DNA of 64,000 bases, from contig CM064732.1 of assembly GCA_032717465.1 (NCBI GenBank), positions 24,002,567 to 24,066,566 of the forward strand. The letters are read 5' to 3'. Both the position numbers and the translations under genes were made by a program. Below the pieces are notes generated by a model that was not told the DNA's origin, did not search any database, and saw only the letters and a program-made list of their open reading frames with translations. The stretch is from Coenobita brevimanus. Taxonomy: Eukaryota > Arthropoda > Malacostraca > Decapoda > Coenobitidae. The first letter of the stretch is position 1; each line of letters begins with the position of its first letter. Of the stretch, positions 45,931 through 56,939 are shown piece after piece.

Positions 45931-46604
45931 TGCAAAAATTGTCACACTAATGCATATGGTGAGTGTGAGAATCACATTTTTCAGAAAATAAAACGGCAAA
46001 CTTAAAATCAAAATATAATAATACTAAAAATATACATACAAAATATAAGACTTGTACTTGCATTTCCACATCAAATAATTGACTTTAAAAGGAAACTTAT
46101 TGGTGAAGGGGTAACTTAGAAAAAAACACCAAAAATGGGGAAAATGTGCAATGCAACTAAAAAAAAAAAAAAAAATCTGAGGTAGATTTATCACTGCAGC
46201 AGCGGACTTCTCCACATGCACACACATTCTTGGGTCAGGGGCGCTGCAGCTCATGGCCCCAAAACTTTTGGTAACTCACACTGGGCTGTGGTGGAGGTTG
46301 ACAAAAAAAGGGACATTTTTTGAGTCAAAAAATTACCTACGAAAAAGAGCGATTTTTCATACAATCATTTATCCTTGAAATTGAACACTACATGGTATTT
46401 GGACCTCCTGGGGCTAATCCCACTGATTTAGAGCCCGCACCCTCCCCCTATTTCTTGGGGGTGGGTGGGTAATTAAAGTAAAACATACGTTTACCTATAA
46501 ACTGACATTACTTGAGATGTGTACAGTATTCTTATACTACTGATAGCTCCTGATTGATAAAAATATTGATTTTTAACCCGAAATTGTTGTTATTTATCAC
46601 TTCT
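45931..46604. other. Unassigned DNA
   Basis: Contains an A tract at 46160-46175 and a G-rich GGGGGTGGGTGGGT run at 46457-46470. No gene recognised. Confidence 0.4.
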
Positions 46605-46903
46605 GTTATATTTTTTGGGCGTGAGGGATTGCTAAGAATTCTATGACACGTGACTGGGTGGGTGTGCGCCATTGTTTAGGCTTGCGGTGACACTTGTTGC
46701 TGTCAGCGGAATTTTCTTCACTGGATGAGGATGCGTAGTCTTTATCATTGTCACTACTATCGATCATGTTCAACACTCACTTTTTTCATCATCATTAGCC
46801 TCTTTTTTGTGATCACTTTCACCACAACCAACTACACCGGAAAGGCCTGTGGTATTCATCATATAGTCTAGTTCTTCGTCACTTCCAAAATGGTGGGCCA
46901 TTT
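46605..46903 (-). pseudogene. Acidic, serine-rich coding remnant of unknown origin
   Basis: From an ATG at 46903: MAHHFGSDEELDYMMNTTGL, then SGVVGCGESDHKKEANDDEK, to a stop after about 44 codons. A different frame then continues DSSDNDKDYASSSSEENSAD and SNKCHRKPKQWRTPTQSRV to a stop at about 46607. The shared acidic bias across a single frameshift suggests one former protein of about 100 residues. Acidic N-termini like this occur in several transposase families, including piggyBac. No catalytic motif is present, so I do not assign it. Confidence 0.35.
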
Positions 46904-46931
46904 TTACGGTTTGTGCACAATATTGTCCCTA

Positions 46932-47255
46932 TTATAACAAATATTCATCTCCTACAAGGAAAAACACCTTACTAAATAAACTATTAATACTTATGGTGGG
47001 TTTGACAAACCCATTGTCAATGATGTACTGAAGTGCATATGCCGGGTGTGAGACGTCCAGACACGTCACTTTGGAAATTTCCGATGGAGAGAGCGGACCG
47101 ACAGTACCTCTCCCTGCTAGAGCAACTCGTGAAATGAGGGTATATGTGGCACGCAGCGGCCTGGGACAATTACCCACGTGTAGGTCACATAAACACAAGA
47201 TACCGTCGGGTGTGACACACCCACATTTGCACTTTGGGGTTAATATTAGTGGCAT
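46932..47255 (-). other. Unassigned open frame, cysteine-rich start
   Basis: A 107-codon minus-strand frame reads MPLILTPKCKCGCVTPDGIL, CLCDLHVGNCPRPLRATYT, then LDVSHPAYALQYIIDNGFVK. It looks less like random translation than its neighbours (CxCxC cluster, mixed composition), but no family is recognised. It lies 30 bp upstream of the acidic remnant on the same strand, so the two may belong to one decayed element. Confidence 0.3.
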
Positions 47256-47257
47256 TG

Positions 47258-47700
47258 GCAGAGGTAGTCATTCTCTGAGTGCCTTTTAGTTCCATCTGGT
47301 GGGGATATAGGAATCGTCTGTGCCCCTCCGCCTGTCTGTCTTTTCATCTGAGCCTGTGTCTCAGAAACTACCTGGTGGATTGGCTTCATATGACACAGAA
47401 AGGTAGAGTATGTGCTGTAGCTGATGTATGTATATGTAAAATTGCTGCACAATCTGTACTTTATGAGCTATGGCCATTTAACGAAAATCTGTCATGTGTT
47501 AACTGTTTCTGACTTTCTGTCCTGGCATGTATCTCGGAAACTACGACGTGGATTGGCTTCATATCACACAGGAAGATAGAGTATGTGTCATAGCTGATGC
47601 CTTTTTATGTAAAACTGCCATATTGTCTGGACGTTACTAACTATGACCATCTTAGGAAAAATCTGTCTTTTAAGTTGGTTGTGTCTATGGAAATTTCAAT
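47258..47700 (+). repeat. Repeat F tail and 173-bp tandem duplication
   Basis: GGCAGAGGTAGTCATTCTCTGAGTGCC resembles the end of repeat F. Then TCAGAAACTACCTGGTGGAT / TGGCTTCATATGACACAG (47361) is repeated at 47534 (TCGGAAACTACGACGTGGAT) with the same downstream order. Confidence 0.65.
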
Positions 47701-47887
47701 CCAACCTGCACGAGTAATCTGAAGAAGAAACTTGGCAGACAGATTCCTAAGAGTCTGTTATCATTAGTATTATTATTCCCACCATTAGTGTACGAGTCCT
47801 AATTTATGCCCCTGTATATGAAACTGCCCTACTTATTAGCGCATATCTATATATTCTTAACCACATGGTGGGGATACATCTTTGATA
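47701..47887. other. Unassigned spacer
   Basis: No element recognised. Confidence 0.3.
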
Positions 47888-48032
47888 AATGCTTTTTATT
47901 ATTATTATATTTATTATTATTATTATTATTATTATTAGCAGTAGTAGTAGTATAGTAGTAATAATAGTAGTTGTAGTAGCAGCAGTTGTAGTAGTAGTAG
48001 TAATAGTTGTAGTATTACCATCATCATCATGA
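47888..48032. repeat. (TTA)n, (GTA)n, (CAT)n trinucleotide tract
   Basis: ATT units, then TAG/GTA units with variants, then CAT units. Confidence 0.92.
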
Positions 48033-48149
48033 CAATATTAACACTTTCGCAGTCTGACCCCTCTGCTGCCAGCAAAACCCTCTTGCTTTCCCCCTACCCT
48101 GCTGTCCCTCCCTCCTCCCCTGCTGCGCGCTTGAGTTTTTTTTCTTTTC

Positions 48150-48520
48150 CGATCAGTTTTTCACCCCAAAATAGTTGGATTAATGGATTTGTTTTAAACC
48201 GTTAGAAAAGCTGAGACTTTGTTGAATAAGATGAAAGAAAAAAGACAGTGATATTTCATAAAGTAAAATAGTTATGACGAGTATAAGTTGAAAATGCGCA
48301 TAAGAATGTTTATACCAAACCTGCAAGCTTAAGTTATTTTATTCTGGTCATTTTTTTCACCCTAATATATTTGGATTAGCGGATTTGCTTTTTATACTGC
48401 TAGAAAGCTGAGACTTTGTAGAAAAAGATGAAAGAAAATAGAAAGTGATATTGCATAAAATAAAATAGTTATAATGAGTATAATTTGAAAGAATGCATTA
48501 GAATGTTTATACCACGTTCA
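48150..48520 (+). repeat. Tandem duplication, period ~195 bp
   Basis: TTTTTCACCCCAAAATAGTT / GGATTAATGGATTTG ... GCTGAGACTTTGTTGAATAA (48160-48330) recurs as TTTTTCACCCTAATATATTT / GGATTAGCGGATTTG (48350-48515) with the same order to ATGTTTATACCA. Confidence 0.8.
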
Positions 48521-49094
48521 TTTTCTAAGCGTGTTTTTGTCACGTTTTCGAATATTCCTATGAATGAAAATATTATCATCAAACTAGAAATCCAGTCAGG
48601 CTAATATCAGACCAAATTTCAGGATGCTAGATGCAATTCCTGATTTATGGTGAATATTTCTTTGTTTGGATACGGATCCGCGTGTAAACAGCTGGTTAGA
48701 CGCTTTCAAGTTGGACGTGGATCCGTGTCCAAAGACAGCGAAAGTGTTAAAAACTCCACGTTCTGTGGAGTTCTTATTGATACTGTAGGTATTTTTTTTT
48801 TTGAGGGGGTGGGGTGGGGAAAAATCTTGAAGGCTAGCATTCCGAACCTGTTCAAAATTCTTGGTTTTCACCTCAAAAGACCCACTGGTGATATACTCAA
48901 TCTCCTGACTCATACCATCCATCAATCAATTGACCAACATGGAAAACTCATGTAGTAGCAATTAATATTTCTTAAACTTTTGACGGAGTGTGGCACAATT
49001 CCCAGTTATCTAAACTTCCTTGCTAGTGGCATGTCATCTTTTGTTATTCTTCTTTCTTTTTGTCTTAGCGACAGAAAGATAAAAGTATCTATTT
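48521..49094. other. Unassigned DNA
   Basis: T tract and G-rich GAGGGGGTGGGGTGGGG at about 48792-48820; no gene recognised. Confidence 0.4.
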
Positions 49095-49774
49095 ATCTCT
49101 CTATTGCCAGACGCCTTAATCCCGTAAGGTGTGGCAACAAACATATCGTCTCCATGTCACCCGGTCCCTTGCTATTTTACTGCCTTGCTCCCAGCTCATA
49201 CCCCGCTCTTTCATATACCTCTCCATCCCTCCATCTCAACCTTGGCCTTCCCCTCCCTCTCGCCCCCTCCACCTGGCTCACATACACTCTCCTCGTTAGT
49301 CTCTCACTCTCCATCCTCTTCACATGGCCAAACCACCTCAACGTATTTCTCCTAATGTTTTCTATCACATCCACATCCCCATCACAGTGCTCCTTCACTT
49401 CCTTATTTGTCAGTCTGTCTCTCCACGTAACCCCACATGCATCTCTCAAAGAACTCATTTGCATTGTTCTCACTCTTGACCTGTGTCCTTCCAACAAGGT
49501 CCAAGAATCACTTCTTTACGTTAGAGTTAGTATCATAATACTGTCATGCAGCGACTTTTTTACTTCCATGTTCACTTCCCTACTTTTTATCACTGCTTTC
49601 AAGGGCCCAGGAAACCTTCTTCCTTGTTGTACCCTCTCAAACCCTTCACCCTTCAAACTTCCATTCTTACTCATCACTTTACCCAAGTACTTAAATGCAC
49701 TCACATTTTCCATGTCCTCATCATTCAACCTCAGTGCACAACAAGTGACTTCATTTCTCTCGAAGACCATAACG
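49095..49774 (-). mobile_element. RTE-like LINE 3' fragment (copy 3)
   Basis: Minus-strand reading from 49770: VMVFERNEVTCCALRLNDED, MENVSAFKYLGKVMSKNG, RVQQGRRFPGPLKAVIKSRE, VNMEVKKSLHDSIM, a frameshift near 49500, LLEGHRSRVRTMQMSSLRDA, CGVTWRDRLTNKEVKE, RNTLRWFGHVKRMESERLTR. It ends CTATTGCCAGACGCCTTAATCCCG on the plus strand. It is collinear with the main copy, without the palindromic insert. The 5' end abuts another LINE in opposite orientation. Confidence 0.9.
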
Positions 49775-50790
49775 TTAAGAGCAAAAGTAGACGATGTATA
49801 CTCCAATTTCCACTCGGTTAATGCCGACGTGCCACAAGGATCAGTTCTGACTTCAACCCTATTCCAAGTTCATTTTAATGATATCTTACTGTTCACCCAT
49901 AATCCTATTCACTTATATGCAGATGACTCCACACTTCACAGTTCATTAACACTTAAACACTCATTCACAAAATTTAATCTCTAACTCACAAATCAGTAGA
50001 ACAGTCTCCTTAAATTAAAATTTATCTATGATCTTGGAATGGGGACAAAATAACATTGTATCATTTACTGCTAAGAAAACCAAATTTACACAGTTTACTA
50101 ATAGAGAGATATTGTCTGATTCATATATTACCTTCAGTGTTACTAATATTTCTATCTCTAAAAGTATTGAAATATCGGTGTTTCACTAAACAGTGCCCTC
50201 AGCTGGACCTTTCATGTTAGATCTCTTGCTAAAACCGCTTCAAAAATAAACTTGGATTATTGTTTAGAGTCCGTAACTTCTTCACGGACGAGCAGTTACC
50301 TATAATTTACGAGTAACATGTGCACTCTCAGCTGGAATATTGTTTGCTCTTGTGGAATGGATGTGGAGATGTTGCACTAGGACAACAGGACAAAATTAAG
50401 AACAGAGCTCTTAGAATTAATAACGGCCCTATTATTACAAATGAACTAACTTCCTTGCGTGTAAGAGGGAATGTTGCCTCCCTAGCATTATTTTACAGAT
50501 ACTTATCCGGCAAGTGTTCAGACCAACTTGCATCCATTGCGTCACCCCTCCACACCTTCCCACTCGCTACAGGGCATCTTGTAGCGCTCATGACTGGACT
50601 GTTGCACTGCAATATTGCAGATCTTCTGCCTATCAGCGTTCTATTATTCCCCGAGCTGCGTCTCTTTGGAACTTGCTTCCCCAGAGTGGTCTCCCCCCAA
50701 ACTTCAGCCCATGGCTGTTCAATTCGAAATGTTACAGATTTTATTAGTAATGAAGGACACCTGTAATCACGTGAATGGATAATTTTTTAA
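49775..50790 (+). mobile_element. Jockey-like LINE (second family), 5'-truncated
   Basis: Plus-strand reading VDDVYSNFHSVNADVPQGSV, LTSTLFQVHFNDILLFTHNP, IHLYADDSTLHSS: the QGSVL..TLF and YADD boxes. After stops, the C-terminus reads MHSQLEYCLLLWNGCGDVAL, NRALRINNGPII, LRVRGNVASLALFYRYLSGK, CSDQLASI, then in a second frame RASCSAHDWTVALQYCRS and RSIIPRAASLWNLLP. The end is DFISNEGHL near 50765. It is similar in layout to the BS-type family at 40 kb but clearly diverged. Confidence 0.85.
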
Positions 50791-50851
50791 TTCATTTTTT
50801 TCCCTTCCTCCGCTCTGTTATTGTAAAAAAAAAAAAAAGAGAGACTTGATG

Positions 50852-50852
<1 letters not shown>

Positions 50853-50922
<70 letters not shown>

Positions 50923-50934
50923 TACACACACACA
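50853..50934. repeat. (CA)n microsatellite with TACATA interruption, after A tract
   Basis: An A tract (50825-50838) lies 3' of the LINE and may be its tail. (CA)n follows at 50853-50934. Confidence 0.95.
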
Positions 50935-51401
50935 AATCCTAACACTAGCGCCGCACTAGCGCCCAGTATGGTATTTTTGTTTTTCAATTTTGCTCTCCTA
51001 TTCAACAAAAACTTCTGAATCAGTTGCTTTGTAAATGTTCCAGTATGCAGTCGTCAACATATACTAGTGCACCTGGGTGCTGATAATAATGAGATCCAAC
51101 AAACACAGATTGAGGTACTGAGGAAAATCAAAATGTCCACTTCTTGCCTGAAAGTGCTAAATCAGAAAGAATTTCACCGATTTTGACTAAACTTGGTGGA
51201 AATGTAGTGGGTCATGGGTGAACATGATCTGCATAGTATGAATGGCGTTAACCTTCATCTCAAGGTCATAGGTCAAAATCCATTAAAAATTTTGAGTCAT
51301 ACCTAAAATCCCTTTATATTAAGGTCTACAGTGATTAAACAGTTATCAAGTGGAATGTGGAGTCCACTGAATATTGCTTCAGCAGTTCCAGAATTCTGTT
51401 C
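50935..51401. other. Unassigned; nuclear-receptor-like motif
   Basis: A diffuse repeat-like segment with ATTTCACCGATTTTGACTAA and CATCTCAAGGTCATAGGTCA (51265-51284, a direct repeat of AGGTCA spaced by one base). No gene. Confidence 0.4.
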
Positions 51402-51456
51402 ATAATAATAATAATAATAATAATTATTATTATTATTATTTATTTTTTTTTTTTTT
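51402..51456. repeat. (TAA)n/(TTA)n palindrome and T tract
   Basis: TAA units change to TTA near 51424, followed by a T tract to 51456. Confidence 0.95.
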
Positions 51457-51461
51457 GGGTT

Positions 51462-51965
51462 GTAGGTGGGGTCGCTCACCATCCACTCACTCGATGTAAT
51501 GCTGCTCTCGTGTGTCTGCTCTTTCCTCTCCTCCATCCTTCTTTCCTTCCATCCTCTTCTGTTTTTATTTCCTTCATTCTTTCCTCGTCCTTCTGCCTAT
51601 GGGAGAGCTTTACGCTCCCTTTTCTGTCTTTCTTTCCTTCATTCTTTCCTCCTCCTTCTGCCTGTGTGTGACTCTACACTGAGTGACAAGCCAAATGGTT
51701 TCCTGTACACCAGGGAACCATTTACTACGCTGGGTGGTAGTCATATAACCAAATTTTGACGCCTGGTTGTTTAGTGGGTAATTACGGTTCTCCATTCGGA
51801 CTGAACGGTGAATGTTTATATCCAAGGGGTGATTGGGGTTTATTGCTCACGTAATGCCACTCAGGGATGAGTGAGGCTGGTCACTCTTATCTTAAATGTC
51901 AGGACCAACTTGCCTAGCCCCGGGCTTCTACGCTCCTCATGGGGTAACGTAGGATTGGATGATGG
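51462..51965 (+). repeat. Repeat D copy 5 (most complete)
   Basis: Head GGTGGGGTCGCTCACCATCC / ACTCACTCGATGTAATGCTG. A pyrimidine-rich insertion, itself a tandem duplication (TTCTTTCCTTCCATCC / CCTCCTTCTGCCTGTG) at 51505-51668. Then CACTGAGTGACAAGCCAAAT, ACGCTGGGTGGTAGTCATAT, TTTATTGCTCACGTAATGCC, CTTGCCTAGCCCCGGGCTTC and GGATTGGATGATGG. It sets the reference order for the other copies. Confidence 0.78.
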
Positions 51966-52001
<36 letters not shown>

Positions 52002-52002
52002 T
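51966..52002. repeat. (TTA)n microsatellite
   Basis: About 11 units after the repeat D tail. Confidence 0.93.
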
Positions 52003-52350
52003 TTATCGTCATCATCATCATTATTACTGAGACTGTTGTTTTAATAGTGTGATGGTTAGTGTTTTTGAAAATAAGGATGGCCCAAAAATAAACCTCAATT
52101 AGAAGCTTACTTGGTGATATACAGTATTATGTGTTGAGGGGACGGTCAAGTCTGCTTATATCAGCTTGAATATGATAGTTGGACTAGGATATGAGTAAAT
52201 AATGCTGGATAGACATTAATGACGCTTACTGTGCCGTCCCCTCCAACACACAAGAAGCTGCTCGGAGGAGTGGAAGAGGAACTTTATATTTTAGCCACCC
52301 TGTATTGCCCATTGTAGTCAGTATTCATATCTTGTCTCATATGAGAAAAG
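52003..52350. other. Unassigned DNA
   Basis: No element recognised. Confidence 0.35.

Positions 52351-52383
<33 letters not shown>
52351..52383. repeat. (CT)n microsatellite
   Basis: Sixteen CT units. Confidence 0.95.
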
Positions 52384-52739
52384 CTAAGAAGTATCTTCCA
52401 TCCCATTTTCTTCATCCCCTGTTTTACTGCATGTCATTTTATTCTCTGCATTCTTTTCATAGCATTTCTTCTTATTTCTCACTCTTCCTTTCAGCTCCCT
52501 CCCCCATTTTTCTCAATAACTCCTTTATCCGACATTATATTCCTAAAGTTCAATCGTATACTTTTTTTTTTTTTTTGTTCGCTTGTTAGTTTTATTTAGT
52601 TTAGAGAAAGACATCAGTTAATGCAGAGTTTGGAGATTCTGATGTTTGGAGGAGGGGAGGATTTAAGTTAGTGGTGTAAGTTAGAAGGCCAGAAGATTAA
52701 CCCATTTGCTACGAGACGTGAATTTGTAGTTTAATCCTA

Positions 52740-53285
52740 CTGTTACCAACCTTCCTTTCCTTGCCTCCTCCCCTCTTCACTTCCGTTCCCTCACTTCTTC
52801 TCTCCCCACTTTTTTTTTTCCCTCCTCCCTCTCTGATTGCTTCTCCTTCCTCTCTGATGGCTCCTCCTTCCTCTCTGATTGCTTCTTTTTTTTTCTTTCT
52901 TCTCTCATTGCCTACCTCCTTCCATATATTTCGTCTCTTTCGCTCTACCTCTCTCCCTTCCAGTGCCACCTCCCTTTCTTCCGATGTCTCTTTTCCTACG
53001 ACTTTCTTCTTCCTTTTCCCATTCTTTTTTACCCCTCCTTCTATTCACTTTCCCTCTGTACCTTACATTTCTTCCCACTCCTCCTCCCGATGTAGCTTTC
53101 CCTACGACTCTTTTCTTCTTTTGTCTATTCTTTTTGTCTCCACCTCCCTTTCTCTCTCCCTCTTTACCTTACATTTCTTTCCCCTCCCCCTCCCTAGCCG
53201 CCTTTCTAACTCCCCAACATTATTTTTCCCATTCTTTCCTCCCTATTTTTTTTACCTCGGTTCTCGTTTCCTTCCTCGCTGTTTA
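52740..53285. repeat. Polypyrimidine tract with small internal repeats
   Basis: CTCCTTCCTCTCTGATTG-type units (three copies at 52835-52885) and CCTCCTCCCGATGT / CTTTCCTACGAC strings repeat near 52985 and 53085. The 135-190 codon frames are Ser/Pro/Phe/Leu artefacts. Confidence 0.88.
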
Positions 53286-53299
53286 ATTTCCTCATCTTA

Positions 53300-53965
53300 T
53301 GCTACTATGGTAAATGGATTTCAGTATCAATAAATGTAAAGTGCTAAACATCGGCAGTATAAATGTAAGAGCTAGTTATAACATGAATATTATCCGGCTT
53401 GACAGGGTAAACCATGGAAAAGACTTACGAGTTATAAAAAATGATTTGAAACAAAGCAAACAATGTACAGAGGCTGTGAAGAAATCCAGTAAACTGATTG
53501 GATTCATAGGCTGTGCATTTGAATATAAATCCCAAAATATCGTCCTCACTTTGTGTCATTCCTTAGTACGCCCGCACTTGGAGTATTGCGTTAAATTTTG
53601 GTAACCATATTATAAAATAGATATGGAGAAACTTGAAAGAGTACAGCGAAGGATGTCAAGGATGATACCTAGATTGAGGAATAGACCATACGAGGAACAT
53701 TTAGAAACCTTGAGTCTCTTTAGTCTAACTAAACGTAGGTTAAGAGATTTAATTCAAGTATTCAAAATATTCAAAGGACATGATAACATGGCTGTCGATA
53801 AATACTTCACAGTTAATCACTGCAATTATAATAGAGGCAATGGGCATACAATAATTGGCAGACGATTCCAGTCACATAAAGCTAAACATTTCTTCTTTAA
53901 TAGAGTTGTAATTATATGGAACAAATCGCCCTCCAGTGTGGTAAATTGTAATACAATCCTAACTT
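53300..53965 (+). mobile_element. CR1-like LINE, C-terminal reverse transcriptase
   Basis: Plus strand: MDFSINKCKVLNIG, LDRVNHGKDLRVIKNDLK, SSKLIGFIGCAFEYKSQNIV, SLVRPHLEYCVKFW, then a stop (TAA where other copies have a serine codon), PYYKIDMEKLERVQRRMSRM, IPRLRNRPYEEHLETLSLFS, LTKRRLRDLIQVFKIFKGHD, GRRFQSHKAKHFFFNRVVII, WNKSPSSVVNCNT. Apart from one stop it is in frame over about 215 codons, so it is less decayed than the copy at 37.6-43.7 kb. It starts at the end of the polypyrimidine tract. Confidence 0.9.
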
Positions 53966-55539
53966 TTAACCCGCCCCGTCCTGGAGACGTGAATTCACGT
54001 CCTCACATGATGTACACTCATATCCCGGAGACGTAAATTAACGCTTTGCAAGGTCCCTGATTTGCACAATTTTCAATTTTCGCAAGTGATTTTTGGCATG
54101 TATACACGGGACACCTTCCTCTACAAGATGCCAGGCAGGGACAATGCCTTACCCAGCATGACTTCCTACTCTCCCTGCATGCCCTTTTCTCAGCAATTCA
54201 CCTGTTATCAGTGACCTTGCCAGTAAAGCCATGTCATGCCACGGTACGAAATTCAGGGCCAGAGTGATTCCCCAATCGATGACAATGTGGAGGACAAACA
54301 TTAGAGGAAGAAACAGTCAGAAATGATGATCAGGTAATGTGGCAAAAAAAGGTCAGGAATGGTGATGAGTTAGTGAGTGAAACAATGCTTATAATGCCTA
54401 TAATACCATTTGAAAACCAATATACTCTCGTACTACATATAAATTCGTACCAAATAAATAAATAAATACCGTTTATGAGTGGTGTGGAATAGTTATCCTC
54501 CCATAGAACTCGTTTTCTTTGCAGCCAGCCTGATAGAAAACCCTGTAAGGTAAGGAGGTACTCCTACCTGGATCGAGTATTTTAAACCTCAGGTGAGTGA
54601 TTTCTCTATGAATTTTCGATGTTTCTCCAAAAGCGGATGTTTGATGCCAAAAAAAAAAAGGTCCAAAAATGTCGGGACTGGGGCATACCACTGCCTAGAA
54701 AACGTCGGGATGGGAAGGTCACTTGGATTAGTATCTGCCGTCTAACCCCCAGCTTAATATGTTCACTCCTGAGTAAAACGCTTGTGTATATATAATCCCC
54801 CCCCTCGTGCCTGGATCAATTTAATAAATGCAAATATAGTATAAGCACAGACTAGGATATGTACAGATAGCCTTGAGTTAATTATCACTACTCATAGTTT
54901 AGACCTATGATGGGCTGTGGATCACTGAGGGTCCCTGATAGTTAAGTAACCACCATCGGGAGTTTTTCAAATGTACCAGGGGTCACTGCTTCAGGAGGTG
55001 CTTGTGTGCTTGTTCTGCATGGGAAAGTTCCTTGTCTCAGTGGAGTGAATGGAGGTGAGGCCTGATTGACTGCTGCCTACCTTAAAAGCGCCAGGCAAAG
55101 CTGCCACACCACCCCTGAACATCCACACTGTGCACTGTGCAATTTCCACGCTGTGTCTACAGAAGCCCTGTTAACTCAGTGTACCCGGACATAATGCCAT
55201 GCGTTATTTATTAACTTATTTGATTATGCATTTTACTATACTACTTTCTCTTTCGGGTTATTCAAACTGGTAGCTTATTGATGAAGTACCGCGTATCATA
55301 GAATGTAACGTTTCCTTTTCAGTCTTTTCTATGAAACTTCCATGTCAGTTTTTCCATGCTGCATGGTGGTTTTTGTCACTTTTTCCTGCCAGTTTAACTC
55401 GAGGGTTTGGAGGCGGGGATAACCTTCTTAGTTTACTATCCTTATCCTTCAGCATGTAGAAACAGACCTCGTAGTCATAGTCTACTCTGTAACAAACAGT
55501 CTCGAAAGAACCGTAAGGTCTGTTGCTGGTTGCTTTCTT
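53966..55539. other. Unassigned DNA
   Basis: Contains two GGAGACGTGAATT/GGAGACGTAAATT strings (53982, 54031), an (AATA)n at 54455-54470 and an A tract at 54650. No gene or family recognised. Confidence 0.4.
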
Positions 55540-55830
55540 TTGTACTCCTTTGTACTCCTTTGTACAATCTTTCATTTCGCCCTCCTCCCTTCCTGTCATT
55601 CTGATCTCTCTTCTCATTGCTTCCCTCGATTCCAACTTTCCTCCTCTTCCATTACATTATTTCTCTTTCCTTCCCTAGATCCCAATCATCCTCTTTTTCC
55701 ATTACTTTCTTTTTCTCTCCTTCCCTCTTCCCCCTCTTCCTCCTTATTTCCCTCTCTTCCCTCTACCTCTCTCCCCCTCGCTTCCTCTCTGTATCCCTCC
55801 CTCACTCGCCACTTCCCCTATGATAATAAC
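55540..55830. repeat. Polypyrimidine tract
   Basis: Starts with TTTGTACTCC twice, then C/T-only runs. It is paired with a polypurine tract 45 bp downstream. Confidence 0.88.
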
Positions 55831-55874
55831 TTGTTAATTATATCCATTAGTGACTAGCTTCGGTCTTCCGTGTC

Positions 55875-56150
55875 AGGTGCAGCGGGAGAGGAGGGGAGGG
55901 GAAGGGAACGAAGGAGCAGATGGAGGGAAGGATAATGGAAATGGTAGGAGGGTAGGAAATAGGGAAAGAAGAGGAGGAGGGGGGAGACAAAAATAAATGA
56001 GAAAGAGGGTGGAAAGGGAAAGCAAGAGGAGGGAAGAAAGAGAAGAGAAGGAAGGAGAGAAAGGGAAGTCGAGAGGGAAGAAAGAGGAAAGGAGAAGGAA
56101 AACCGGAGAGTAGGAGAGGAAACGGAAGGTGGGAGGGAAGGCTTGTCATG
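55875..56150. repeat. Polypurine tract
   Basis: G/A-only runs (GGAGAGGAGG, GGAAGGAGAG). With the tract upstream it could form an imperfect hairpin or triplex. Confidence 0.88.
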
Positions 56151-56689
56151 GAAGGCAAACAACAACAGACTTATAAGCCTTTTTGAGGCTGATTACTAAG
56201 GTAAATACACTAACTATCGTATCTATGTCTATGAGAAGACGATAAGGACAGCAAACAGAGAAGTTCCTTCCACTCACCAACCTCTTTAGGGGATGGCGGC
56301 AGGAAAGAGTACGGATAACCATTATGCAGCATAGAAAATGCATGGAAACTTCGTTTGATGAATGGAGGAAGTATGTTCTGCATTACATGTACACCATCTT
56401 AATCTGTATGAGAGAATTAACACTGAATATGCAAGGATGTCATGTTGTTGCTGTATTCTCTGCAATCTGGATAAAGAGACATTAAACAGTCAGATTTTTG
56501 TGGTAGTCAGATGTTAGTGTGCTGAGATGGGAATTAGGAGCTAGATACTGTAATATCCGAGTGAATTTAAATATTATATTGTATGGCAGTCCGCCACATT
56601 TGTTACACATGCTCAAAGACATGACAAAAAAAAAATGTTTAACTTCATTCATCTGGAAAAGTTTCCAACAAATTTATATTATCACCTGC
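56151..56689. other. Unassigned DNA
   Basis: No element recognised. Confidence 0.35.
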
Positions 56690-56930
56690 TGTAGGAAGGC
56701 CGTTCTACTGTGTTTCAGGGTCATTAGATCAAGTTCTTTATCTTTTTTATGCACCTGAATCAGATCTCGCGTAGACTGTGTTTTTGATAGCTTTAAATGA
56801 TTTACCCCTTCGAAACGTTACCTCATATGGTTCATTCCTCAGTCTGAATATCATTTCTGCTACTATATGTTGTACTCTCTTAATTCTCGGTATCTTTTTT
56901 TTTTTTTTTTTCCTGTGGTTACCGTAGCTG
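56690..56930 (-). mobile_element. CR1-like LINE, small C-terminal remnant
   Basis: Minus-strand reading IPRIKRVQHIVAEMIFRLRN / EPYEVTFRR then, in another frame, DLIQVHKKDKELDLMTLKHS. It matches the ERVQ..A..MIPRLRN.PYEERL and DLIQVFK blocks seen at 53.6-53.8 kb. Confidence 0.65.
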
Positions 56931-56939
56931 ACTAAAGTA

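Noticed and set aside
48980..49984. 334-codon plus-strand open frame, the longest non-simple frame in the window
   Set aside because: Its first two thirds are antisense to an RTE-like LINE fragment and its end is the sense strand of another LINE (QGSV, YADD). It is a junction artefact, not a gene.
52761..53333. 190-codon frame rich in Ser, Pro, Phe and Leu
   Set aside because: Translation of a polypyrimidine tract. Frames at 3681-4648, 55540-55857, 55847-56165, 57528-58022 and 58196-58768 are rejected for the same reason.
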